Below, in pieces: positions 36,936 through 44,010 of a stretch of 44,799 nt of DNA (within the stretch, counting starts at the first letter, position 1; every line of letters begins with the position of its first letter). Source of the stretch: Mycobacterium sp. 1245805.9 (GTDB lineage: Bacteria; Actinomycetota; Actinomycetes; Mycobacteriales; Mycobacteriaceae); NCBI RefSeq assembly GCF_001672915.1, contig NZ_LZKR01000045.1, positions 1-44,799 on the forward strand, read 5' to 3'. A program made the translations under genes and the position numbers. The notes below the pieces were generated by a model. It did no database searches. It saw nothing but the letters and a program-made list of their open reading frames with translations, and was not told the DNA's origin.

Positions 36936-37532
36936 ATGGCTGATGGCGGAATCGTGTCGATTGTCTCAGTTATTGTTAGTCCAGTCGCGGCGCTGCTGGG
37001 CGCGTGGGTGAATTCGGTTGCCACACAACGGCAGCACCGACTCGATCAGCAAGATAAGTATCGCGATGACGCGCTTCAGGGCCTAGCTCGATTTATGTCG
37101 TTGCTTCTTGACGCAAACCCAAGTCTGGTCGCTGCCGGGGACCTTCGAGAGTACGGTTCACCCAAGGACGCAATCACAGGTCTCTACGAACGCTGGAAAG
37201 CGGCACGCGAACCGCTAGTTCTTCTGGCGTTTTCACACCCATCAGTGGAGGTCCGTAAGCTTGCTTTTGACCTTCAGGCACACCTTGAACTTGTTTTGCG
37301 GCACACCGATGACTGGCTGAATTGCCAGCGTTCACCCGAGGAGGGGCTTTCTTTCAAATCGCGAGCGCAAGAGTTGTACGACAGGTGTGCAAGGAACGGC
37401 GCGGCTCTTGGCAGGCTACTCGAGTCGCCCAAGGGGACTCGCCGGTGGTGGCGTATCCGTCGAGAGAGCAATGCACCATCCAACCATCCTGCGCGACACC
37501 ACAATTCAAGGGCAGCATTCAGCGAATACTGA
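36936..37532 (+). CDS. membrane-anchored hypothetical protein
   Basis: 198 residues. Residues 5-24 form one membrane helix (GIVSIVSVIVSPVAALLGAW). A charged, helical cytoplasmic part follows (RQHRLDQQDKYRDDALQGLA), then AHLELVLRHTDDWL, ending in a basic Ser/Arg tail. TAGCCT at 36924-36929 ends 6 bases before the ATG, typical of leaderless genes. It may belong functionally to the preceding pair (121 bp away) as a membrane effector, but independent origin is equally possible. Confidence 0.65.
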   Translation: MADGGIVSIVSVIVSPVAALLGAWVNSVATQRQHRLDQQDKYRDDALQGLARFMSLLLDANPSLVAAGDLREYGSPKDAITGLYERWKAAREPLVLLAFSHPSVEVRKLAFDLQAHLELVLRHTDDWLNCQRSPEEGLSFKSRAQELYDRCARNGAALGRLLESPKGTRRWWRIRRESNAPSNHPARHHNSRAAFSEY

Positions 37533-37724
37533 ACTACCGTGGCGTGCAGCATCGTTGATAGAGGTGTCGCCATCCCATCAACATCGACCCGTGCGCGGTG
37601 CGCAGACCACCACCCGCCCGGCACCACCCCCCGGTGGCCAGGCTGGCTCACAAGGCCGAAACGGCTCAGGTCGGCCCGTACGTAGAATCGCAGGCCATCG
37701 GCCTTGGCCGGGTAGACTCTGGGC

Positions 37725-38084
37725 ATGGCTCGAATCAAGGCGAAAACCGTTGAGTCCAAACGTATCTTGGCGGCGCTGAACAAGGAGCTTGCGGAGTCGG
37801 CGAAAGCTGCTGGTAGCGACCTGGTTTGGTCGGCTGCTGAGCAGGATGTCATCGGCATGATTTGCGCGGCGGTCGACCGGCGCGTTGAAATGTCGGCCGC
37901 GTATGAGGCGTGCGAGTCGACGGCGGCGAAGCTGAAGGTCGCGACGGAGCTTCGGCTGTTGGAAAGCTCGATAGCGCGCATGTACAAGCAGGTGTCGACG
38001 GAGCTTCCTGCGCCGATGTCGTTGACATCGTTGAAGGCGCAGCGGGCCGTTAATGCGCGTTGGGATCGCCAGAGGATGCGATAA
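37725..38084 (+). CDS. terminase-small-subunit-like protein
   Basis: 119 residues. Basic N-terminus (MARIKAKTVESKRIL), a helical middle (EQDVIGMICAAVDRRVEMSA) and the segment LKVATELRLLESSIARMYKQ followed by TSLKAQRAVNARWDRQRMR. The last part resembles small proteins ahead of the capsid genes in phiRv1/phiRv2-type prophages, which I judge terminase-small-subunit-like; this is from memory and not certain. TAGACT at 37713-37718 ends 6 bases before ATG 37725, so the mRNA is probably leaderless. No large terminase follows. Confidence 0.6.
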   Translation: MARIKAKTVESKRILAALNKELAESAKAAGSDLVWSAAEQDVIGMICAAVDRRVEMSAAYEACESTAAKLKVATELRLLESSIARMYKQVSTELPAPMSLTSLKAQRAVNARWDRQRMR

Positions 38085-38099
38085 GCGGGAGGTTGCCTG

Positions 38100-38450
38100 A
38101 TGCCGGTATTACGAAACGGTTCCGCCTCGGCGAACGGGATCCGCACACAACACATTCCAGGCGTGTACCGGCATGTGTTGCAAGAGCAGTGTGAGCGGGA
38201 GCTGTTCGACGGGGTTTCGGCGCTTTCGGATGTATCTGCGGACGAGTGGGCGGCGGCTGACCGGGATTATCAGGAGCGGGTGGCGGCGGAGGTGGAGTTA
38301 AGAATGCGCGCTGGTGAGCCGGTGCAGTGTCAGTCGTGGGAGTTGTCGAAAGGATTCAGGGCGCCGTTCAACCGCTGGCCGTCGAACCGAGGGTTATTCA
38401 CCGTCACGGCGGATGACCGGATCGTTTTCAAACCGAGGGAGGCCCGATGA
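38100..38450 (+). CDS. hypothetical phage protein, 116 aa
   Basis: ATG 38100 is 15 bp behind the terminase-like gene, with GGGAGG upstream. The product begins MPVLRNGSASANGIRTQHIP and has an acidic helical middle (WAAADRDYQERVAAEVELRM). No family is recognised. Its stop overlaps the next start (ATGA), so three genes (37725-38710) form an operon. Confidence 0.65.
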   Translation: MPVLRNGSASANGIRTQHIPGVYRHVLQEQCERELFDGVSALSDVSADEWAAADRDYQERVAAEVELRMRAGEPVQCQSWELSKGFRAPFNRWPSNRGLFTVTADDRIVFKPREAR

Positions 38451-38710
38451 GTCTGTCGAATCTAGTTCCAGGCAAAGCGAATTCAATCGCGCTGAGTGCC
38501 GGTGAGCCGCCGGTGCCTACTGATGGACGGCCGAGCCACGCGCCGTGTTTCACGAGCGAGCATGGGCCGCAGCCTAATGCCATCGAAGGTGAACGGCTTC
38601 AGGCTCCGCAGCGTCCGCCGCGCCGCGAGGCTTCCCGCACGTTGGATGAGGCGCGGCAGCATGGCCTCAGCATGCCCGAGCAACTTGGGGTCAGGGGCGA
38701 CGAGACCTAG
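38447..38710 (+). CDS. hypothetical phage protein, 87 aa
   Basis: It starts in the stop codon of the previous gene (ATGA). The product is Pro/Arg/Glu-rich and probably disordered, with RTLDEARQHGLSMPEQLGV at the end as a possible short helix. No family recognised; the overlap is the main support for translation. Confidence 0.55.
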   Translation: MSLSNLVPGKANSIALSAGEPPVPTDGRPSHAPCFTSEHGPQPNAIEGERLQAPQRPPRREASRTLDEARQHGLSMPEQLGVRGDET

Positions 38711-38809
38711 AGGCCGTATTCCGACCGGCTGCGCGCCGCCAGGACGGCCCAGACGGGGCGGGGTGGATAGAGACCCACCGGGCACGGGGTCTGCGCTCGC
38801 TACAGGGCT

Positions 38810-38849
38810 GTCCCATTTGGGACGAGAAAGCCCATTTGGGACGAGAAAG
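38810..38849. repeat. tandem 19-bp repeat with GTCCCA-TT-TGGGAC palindrome
   Basis: CCCATTTGGGACGAGAAAG occurs twice head-to-tail (38812-38830, 38831-38849). The first copy, with its upstream GT, has perfect half-sites GTCCCA/TGGGAC. A related palindrome occurs at 32885. The surrounding spacer 38711-38891 has no gene. Possible operator, packaging or replication-protein binding site. Confidence 0.6.
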
Positions 38850-38891
38850 CCCCTGCCATGAAGGGTCGGCGCCTGAATTCGCTTGGCGCGC

Positions 38892-39152
38892 TTAGCTGGA
38901 TGAATGAAACCGCATGTGCTGCAATAGAATCTGGTGCTGCACCTCTAGCACGTCGCTCTCGTCAATCATCGCGTACTCGCCCAGACACAAGATATCGAGC
39001 TGGGCCAGGCTGTACGGCTTCCAGCCGCCCTTCGGTTGCCACGCGAAGGCCGGAGCAGACCGCCACGCCGTGAAGTCGCCATCTCCGGCCGCGTCGACGC
39101 GCAGCAGCCTCGTCGCCGGACCTGGGCCGCCGTTGGCGTAGTGCAGGCCCAT
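38892..39152 (-). CDS. hypothetical protein, 86 aa
   Basis: ATG 39152 is preceded by GGGGAGG with 8 bases spacing, which favours it over the upstream frame start at 39191. The product begins MGLHYANGGPGPATRLLRVD and has a Trp-rich middle (TAWRSAPAFAWQPKGGWKPY), then an acidic helix. It is one of few minus-strand genes in the element. GCATTGTCAAT at 39245-39255 contains TTGACA on this strand and could be its -35 box. Function unknown. Confidence 0.6.
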   Translation of the reverse strand: MGLHYANGGPGPATRLLRVDAAGDGDFTAWRSAPAFAWQPKGGWKPYSLAQLDILCLGEYAMIDESDVLEVQHQILLQHMRFHSSS

Positions 39153-39244
39153 GCTGGTCACCTCCCCGCTTTGTGCCGCACCCACCAGCATAGCGCCGTC
39201 ACAAACCGGGATTATTCCCTGGACCTGCGGTTATTGGGTGCGAC

Positions 39245-39255
39245 GCATTGTCAAT
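39245..39255. promoter_or_regulatory. GCATTGTCAAT motif, repeat of the xis-region site
   Basis: Exact 11-bp copy of 30542-30552. It lies in the 284-bp spacer between the minus-strand gene ending at 38892 and the DUF262 gene at 39437. The rest of the spacer holds no supported gene. It may be a shared operator or a minus-strand -35 box. Confidence 0.4.
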
Positions 39256-39436
39256 CGAAGGCATGTTGCTCACCCCAAGTATCAGCCTGTCGCGGCACAC
39301 TGAGACCGATCTGGCGGCGCGTTACGAGGCGACACTGCCACTTGACCGGCTGCCGCGTCGCCCCTGGCTGACCTGGCCCGTCTGGCAGTATCGTGCCCGC
39401 CGTGGTAAACGAGTCGAGCTGCTTGGGAGGACCGAG

Positions 39437-41047
39437 TTGAGTGATCCGCTGCAAATTAAGCGATTGATTGACCGGGTGTTGCTCGGTGAAATCCGCGTCC
39501 CCGGTTTTCAGCGAGGGTTCGTCTGGGAACCCGACAGGGCTGCTTTGCTTATGGATAGCATTCATAAAGAGTATCCGTTTGGGTCGATTCTGCTTTGGCG
39601 GACGCGAACTCAGCTAAAGACTGAGAAAAACCTTGGAACATTTGAATTGCCCGACCCAGAAGCGGACTATCCAATCGATTATGTTCTTGACGGTCAGCAG
39701 CGCATTACTTCGATTTTTTCGACCTTTCAGACCGAGTTGACGCCCAAAAAAGAAGACCCCGAGGTGTGGCTCCCTATATATTACGATTTCGAAGCGAATG
39801 CGGACGCGCAGGACTCACAGTTTCAAGCGTTACCGTCAGACCAGGTAGACCCCGATAGGTACTTTCCTCTGGCGGTATTTTTCGATCCGGTGGAATTCGC
39901 CGAGAAGCAGCGTGAATATAATCTGAGCGACGAGCGCCTGAGAGAGATAGTATTGGTGCAATCGAAATTCAACGGCACTCTCGTCCCGGTTGAGACGTTC
40001 ACGAAAGAAGACCGGGAAAGCGTCGCGATCGTGTTCGAACGGGTGAATCGGCAAGGAGTGAAGTTAGATACTTTTCAACTGCTGACCGCGTGGACGTGGA
40101 GTGACGAATTCGACCTCCAACAAGAGTTTAGAGACCTCGCCGAACGCTTTGAAGGATTCGGTTTCGACGAAATCGGCACTGACAACGATTTGCTGTTGAA
40201 GTGTGCATCTGCCGTGCTAAGAAGTGATCCCTCGCCTACGGCGCTAATCGATATTAACGGTGCCGAGGTGCGAGAAAAATTCCAAGTCATCGTCAATGCA
40301 CTGGATAGAACAATTGATTTCCTGCGAGACGAATTACAAGTACGCCACTATAAATTCTTACCGTACTCCGGCTTGCTGATCCCCTTGTGTGCCTACTTTT
40401 CGCGTAAGCAGTCAACGGGCGTGCCCGCCGAGGATAAAGAAAGGCTATTGCGTTGGTTCTGGCGCACATCATTTACACACCGCTATAGTGGGAATCCTTC
40501 GCGCAATATTAAGCAAGATGTACTCGCGGCCATCGCGCTACGGGAGGGGCGCCGACGCAAAACGTCCCTAGACGACATCCCGGCGGCAGTCAGCTTGGAC
40601 TTCTATCAGGCAACCAAATTCAATAACCGTACAGTAGCTACGAGAACATTTATCCTACAACTTGCTGCACATCGGCCAAGATCGTTTATTGGTGGCCGAC
40701 CGATCACGCTGGATGACGTCCTTTCAGAGCCGAACCGGCGTGAATACCACCATTGTTTTCCAAAGGCCTACATTGGAAAGGTTGGAGACGAGTCTGTATA
40801 CGATGCCAACTGCATCGCGAACTTTGCCTTCCTCAATCGCTCAGAAAACCGAGAAATATCAGACAAAGCCCCCTCAGTATACCGCGACCTCATGGGCGAC
40901 CACGTAAGCGAAGTCCTGGAATCGCAAATAGTCCCAGAAGAATTGTTCCTTGATCATTTCGACACGTTTGTCGAGCAACGCACCCTGATGCTCGCGAAGG
41001 ATGCGGGCCGACTGCAAGGCTTCGAGGTCCGTACGGCGCGGGACTGA
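39437..41047 (+). CDS. DUF262/HNH nuclease, GmrSD-type (fused)
   Basis: 536 residues. The DUF262 ParB-like domain has VPGFQRGFVW (21-30) and DGQQRITS (85-92), the nucleotide-binding/hydrolysis signature; the C-terminal DUF1524-like HNH domain has EYHHCFPKAYI (from residue 436) and CIANFAFLNRSENREISDKA. Fused GmrS/GmrD proteins restrict DNA with modified bases, and related DUF262 proteins serve other defence systems; target here unknown. TTG 39437 is chosen because GGGAGGA precedes it and homologues begin SDPLQIKRLIDRVLLGEI. Composition is lower in GC than the chromosome, a sign of transfer. Confidence 0.85.
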   Translation: MSDPLQIKRLIDRVLLGEIRVPGFQRGFVWEPDRAALLMDSIHKEYPFGSILLWRTRTQLKTEKNLGTFELPDPEADYPIDYVLDGQQRITSIFSTFQTELTPKKEDPEVWLPIYYDFEANADAQDSQFQALPSDQVDPDRYFPLAVFFDPVEFAEKQREYNLSDERLREIVLVQSKFNGTLVPVETFTKEDRESVAIVFERVNRQGVKLDTFQLLTAWTWSDEFDLQQEFRDLAERFEGFGFDEIGTDNDLLLKCASAVLRSDPSPTALIDINGAEVREKFQVIVNALDRTIDFLRDELQVRHYKFLPYSGLLIPLCAYFSRKQSTGVPAEDKERLLRWFWRTSFTHRYSGNPSRNIKQDVLAAIALREGRRRKTSLDDIPAAVSLDFYQATKFNNRTVATRTFILQLAAHRPRSFIGGRPITLDDVLSEPNRREYHHCFPKAYIGKVGDESVYDANCIANFAFLNRSENREISDKAPSVYRDLMGDHVSEVLESQIVPEELFLDHFDTFVEQRTLMLAKDAGRLQGFEVRTARD

Positions 41048-41148
41048 GACTGACCAACTGCCTGCTCTGTCGTCCATGCCGGGTTGGACGCACGGGGGCG
41101 GGTGTCGGTTCCATCGTCGTGCCTGGCGGTCGGCCCGGTGATCGACGC

Positions 41149-41340
41149 CTATTGCTGGTTCGTTCGGCGCTTGCCGAACCAGGCCCGGTAGGCCAGGTAG
41201 CCCATCAACACGGCGAGGCCTCCGGTAGCAATCAGACCCAGGGTGGTGCCGCGGGTGCACACATTTAGCACGAACAGCGCGAGGAATAGCGCAGACATTA
41301 CCGTGTAGAACGCGCGACCGTACCCGGGGTTCGTCTTCAC
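41149..41340 (-). CDS. two-helix small membrane protein (candidate immunity protein)
   Basis: 63 residues. GTG 41340 has GGGAGGG upstream. Two hydrophobic segments (AFYTVMSALFLALFVLNVC and LGLIATGGLAVLMGYLAYRA) make a hairpin, with a basic tail. It is the last gene behind the long ESX-type protein, where polymorphic toxin cassettes carry immunity genes. That role is inference from position and topology. Confidence 0.6.
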   Translation of the reverse strand: MKTNPGYGRAFYTVMSALFLALFVLNVCTRGTTLGLIATGGLAVLMGYLAYRAWFGKRRTNQQ

Positions 41341-41413
41341 GCGCGCGCCCTCCCTGTCGTTGGTGTGTCTGGGATTCAGCATGCCAGCCATCATCAAGGT
41401 GCTGTTGTCTGCC

Positions 41414-42478
41414 TCACGGTAGGCATTTGTCAGCGGCGTCCAGGCCGTCAGCGACCGCCGCCGTACCGAGAGCAATCTGACCGATCGCGGCGGGGACGCC
41501 CACGCCGGTCGCGCCCTCCGGGGCCGCCGTCAGGATCGCGACTGTGCCGCCAACAGGTTCCAGAAGGGCTTTCGTCCAGTCGTAGACGTTGCATGGGGGT
41601 TTAGCGGCGGCAGGGCTGCCCGGACTGGACGGCGGCGAAAACGAGGGCATCGGCGGACGCGACGCAGGCGCTGGGGGCGCTGGGGGCGCCGTGATGGCCT
41701 GTTGGTACTGGGGAATGAATCCGTTGGGTTGGGGTGGCGGGGGTGTCCCATCAGGGGTGTCCCACGGCGCTATGGGCGGAGGGTTGGGGGCAGACGGGTT
41801 TTGGGTGTAGTCGACCAAATGGACCCCGTTGTGGCTGCCGGTTGGAGTTTGTGTTTCGCCGCCGTAGCGGCTGGTGGTTGGAGTTTGTGGCTGTCCGCCG
41901 TTGGGGCCAGGTTGTGACTGGCCTCCGTTGCGGTTGCTGCTCGGAGGTTGCGCGGCGGGATTGGAGGCCGGCGCGAAGCCGACGTTGCCGACACCGCCTG
42001 CGGCGGCGGTGAGTTGACCGGCAACCTTGGCATCTGCGGCGTCGAGTTGCTCGGCACGCAGCCGGATGTCAGCGGCGAACGCTTCGGCCTGAGCTTGGCG
42101 CGTGGCGCGTTCTGCCAGGCTGGTACTGCGGGTGTCGGTGACCGACAAGTCTTCTCCGACAGTGAATCCCGCGTTTTGTGCGTCTTCGACTCCGTACAGG
42201 ACTCGCCGTTGCGCGGCGCTGATGTCACTGGCCCCGCTACGGGCTATTCCGGCGGCCTGCCGTAGCTGGTCGGCTTTGCCGCTGACGACGGATAGATCGG
42301 CTCCGGTGCGTTCTCGCAGCCCGTCACCGCCCGCGCCGTGCCACGTGATCGCGTGCGACTGGTTACGCATCGTCAGGAACGCGTCTTCCCAGCGGTCGGC
42401 GGTTTGAGTCCAATAGACAGCAGCGTCGATGAGATGCTCGGTGCTCCATGCCCGAATCTGCGACAGGGTAGCGGGCAT
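41414..42478 (-). CDS. long ESX-associated Pro-rich protein (candidate secreted effector)
   Basis: 354 residues. The N-terminal ~150 residues are helical and of WXG/EspB-like size (LSQIRAWSTEHLIDAAVYW, ITWHGAGGDGLRERTG); the middle (~170-285) is Pro/Gln/Asn-rich linker; the C-terminal ~60 residues are a compact hydrophobic domain with GGTVAILTAAPEGATGVGVP between two cysteines. The layout export domain-linker-small C-terminal domain is that of polymorphic toxins. No nuclease motif is visible; the hydrophobic end suggests membrane action. It starts 3 bp after the EspC-like gene. Confidence 0.7.
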   Translation of the reverse strand: MPATLSQIRAWSTEHLIDAAVYWTQTADRWEDAFLTMRNQSHAITWHGAGGDGLRERTGADLSVVSGKADQLRQAAGIARSGASDISAAQRRVLYGVEDAQNAGFTVGEDLSVTDTRSTSLAERATRQAQAEAFAADIRLRAEQLDAADAKVAGQLTAAAGGVGNVGFAPASNPAAQPPSSNRNGGQSQPGPNGGQPQTPTTSRYGGETQTPTGSHNGVHLVDYTQNPSAPNPPPIAPWDTPDGTPPPPQPNGFIPQYQQAITAPPAPPAPASRPPMPSFSPPSSPGSPAAAKPPCNVYDWTKALLEPVGGTVAILTAAPEGATGVGVPAAIGQIALGTAAVADGLDAADKCLP

Positions 42479-42480
42479 CC

Positions 42481-42783
42481 CTAGACCATCCTGACCTGTG
42501 TCACGGCTGTCACGGCAGCCATCTCGCCCTTCGCGGTGGCCTCTTGGCTGACGTAGCCACCAGCAGCCGTGGTCACCCCGCCTACCGTTTCCTGCGTCCG
42601 CGCTTCAAAGGCCCCCGTGGCAACATCGATCGCCGCGTTGACCGCGTTCACCGCCGCCGTGGTGGGTTGAAACGGCGGCCCCGGCGACGGCGGCGCCCCC
42701 ACGAGCTGGGAGCTGAACACCTGCCACTGACCGGCGGTAGCTTCAAGCTCGCCAGGGACGACCTGCAACGCAACTTCCCCCAT
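42481..42783 (-). CDS. EspC-like (DUF2580) ESX secretion-associated protein
   Basis: 100 residues beginning MGEVALQVVPGELEATAGQW, the typical start of EspC/DUF2580 proteins that form helical hairpins and travel with larger partners through type VII systems. A WxxF/L position (GQWQVFSSQL) and a second Ala-rich helix (AVNAVNAAIDVATGAFEART) are visible. It is followed 2 bp later by the long Pro-rich protein, its probable partner. ESX systems are chromosomal; this pair would be a mobile substrate. Confidence 0.7.
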   Translation of the reverse strand: MGEVALQVVPGELEATAGQWQVFSSQLVGAPPSPGPPFQPTTAAVNAVNAAIDVATGAFEARTQETVGGVTTAAGGYVSQEATAKGEMAAVTAVTQVRMV

Positions 42784-43000
42784 AGCTGCAGGAGTTTATG
42801 CGGCTCATTCGCCGATCGCTATTCACCTGCTGGTGCAGCAACCCCCTTCAGGCAGCCAACGAGCGCCGTGGTTCCGGTTCGTTGTACCTAGCTGATGGGT
42901 CGGGCTGCATGGGATGCATGACCTGGACGATCCGAGGCCCACTACACCTCCATCACATCCTCCGGCACTGACGACGAAGACGCCGAGAAGGTCCTTACGA

Positions 43001-43525
43001 ATGCGGCTGCACAACATCTCCGTCCGAGATTTCGCATGGTTCCGACAAATCGCCAGCACGAACTACCGCCGCAACTCGGATGCAACCGATAGGTTGGACG
43101 CAGGGGCACTGCGAGCGACAACTACGCATCCCAGGTATGGTCGGCTTCGATACGTCCTGAAGCCAGGCGTGCCTCTGCTGGGAGGAGGGTTTCTCGGCCA
43201 AATGAACACTCGTTACGACTGGTACATCGGGCTGGATGACCGCCAAGCCGAAGAAGAACTCGCATCCCTCCGCTACAGGCACCGCATCTACTCCATCAAG
43301 ATGTTCATCGCTGGATTTACCGCGTGCGCATCCATGGGGATTCTGGTATTCATGACGACTAGCCGCGATCCCCTGTCCATAAATGTGCTGAACTATGCAA
43401 TCTTGATCGGCGCCGGAGGCTTAATATTATTCGTGACATACCAATTCCGGCGGGGAGCTAACGCCGCTTACTCAAAGACGGTCGAAAAACTTAGGCGGCG
43501 GCACGAGATGGCCTACTACCGGTAG
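43001..43525 (+). CDS. two-helix membrane protein
   Basis: 174 residues from ATG 43001 (GAGAAGG upstream); the frame opens at 42914 but the extra N-terminal 29 residues are Pro/Thr-rich and unlikely. Soluble part with RYDWYIGLDDRQAEEELASL, then two membrane helices (KMFIAGFTACASMGILVFM and LNYAILIGAGGLILFVTY) and a basic end. It may be an immunity or superinfection-exclusion protein near the element's end; no family recognised. Confidence 0.65.
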   Translation: MRLHNISVRDFAWFRQIASTNYRRNSDATDRLDAGALRATTTHPRYGRLRYVLKPGVPLLGGGFLGQMNTRYDWYIGLDDRQAEEELASLRYRHRIYSIKMFIAGFTACASMGILVFMTTSRDPLSINVLNYAILIGAGGLILFVTYQFRRGANAAYSKTVEKLRRRHEMAYYR

Positions 43526-43566
43526 GCCCGAGATCCAGAGCGAAGCTGCGCCTGAGACGCCGAATA

Positions 43567-43941
43567 GTGTTGCAAAGACTGCTGAATCGCCTTCTACCGC
43601 CGATAACTGTACCTGCTGCACCGCCCGCTCAAGTCGAGCGGAAGATGGATTCCGCAGGCAACGTAGCACTCATCGGCGCATTAGCTCTGATCGTCAGCAC
43701 GAGCATCTCCGCCGTTTTTCACTTCGCCGAAAGCAATAAGCCGCCATCCATTTCAGCCGTCACAGACTGTCCTACGCAACAGCAGAGCGCCATCGATCTT
43801 GTGAAGCGGAATCCAGGAATTACTCCAGAATACGGCGGACCTCTCGAAGAGCAATGCCATCTCAACGAAATAGTCGGTCAAGAGAAGAGGCAGTTGGCGC
43901 TGCCGCCTCCACCCCCAGCGCCCCCACCGGCGCACCCGTAG
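43567..43941 (+). CDS. single-pass membrane protein with Pro-rich tail
   Basis: 124 residues from GTG 43567. A short basic N-terminus leads to one helix ([20 protein letters not shown]), a small outer part with two cysteines (VTDCPTQQ and EEQCHLNE), and a Pro tail ([12 protein letters not shown]). It is 41 bp after the previous membrane protein. The minus strand of its end is covered by read-through of the broken 13E12 gene. Function unknown; the pair may affect the cell surface of the lysogen. Confidence 0.6.
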   Translation: MLQRLLNRLLPPITVPAAPPAQVERKMDSAGNVALIGALALIVSTSISAVFHFAESNKPPSISAVTDCPTQQQSAIDLVKRNPGITPEYGGPLEEQCHLNEIVGQEKRQLALPPPPPAPPPAHP

Positions 43942-43982
43942 CGCCGTCGTATGTCTCCGGCAGTATTCAAAACTGGGCAGAA

Positions 43983-44010
43983 GGGGGTATCCCGGAAGAA
44001 TTACCGTGCC
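43983..44010. other. attR: right junction of the integrated element
   Basis: GTGCC core at 44006-44010; element arm GGGGGTATC at 43983-43991, inverse of the GATACCCC arm at attL. To the right the minus strand continues the 13E12 frame ([11 protein letters not shown]). Confidence 0.75.

Larger units (their letters stand above)
28909..44005. mobile_element. about 15.1-kb serine-integrase element (phiRv1-like) inserted in a 13E12 gene
   Basis: Boundaries are set by the broken 13E12 reading frame and the shared GTGCC core. Left to right: integrase, terminator, xis-like HTH, small phage genes, DUF3631 ATPase, GTTAC repeat array, HNH-type protein, accessory proteins, PD-(D/E)XK-like pair, membrane protein, terminase-small-subunit-like protein, two small phage proteins, DUF262 nuclease, ESX cassette, two membrane proteins. 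No capsid, portal, large terminase, tail or lysis gene is visible. phiRv1 of M. tuberculosis also uses a serine integrase and REP13E12 targets, which supports kinship. It may be a satellite or a decayed prophage. Confidence 0.88.

Noticed and set aside
28909..44005. Insertion sequence or tRNA-targeted prophage
   Set aside because: There is no transposase, no terminal inverted repeats of IS type and no tRNA gene; the target is a protein gene and the integrase is of the serine type.
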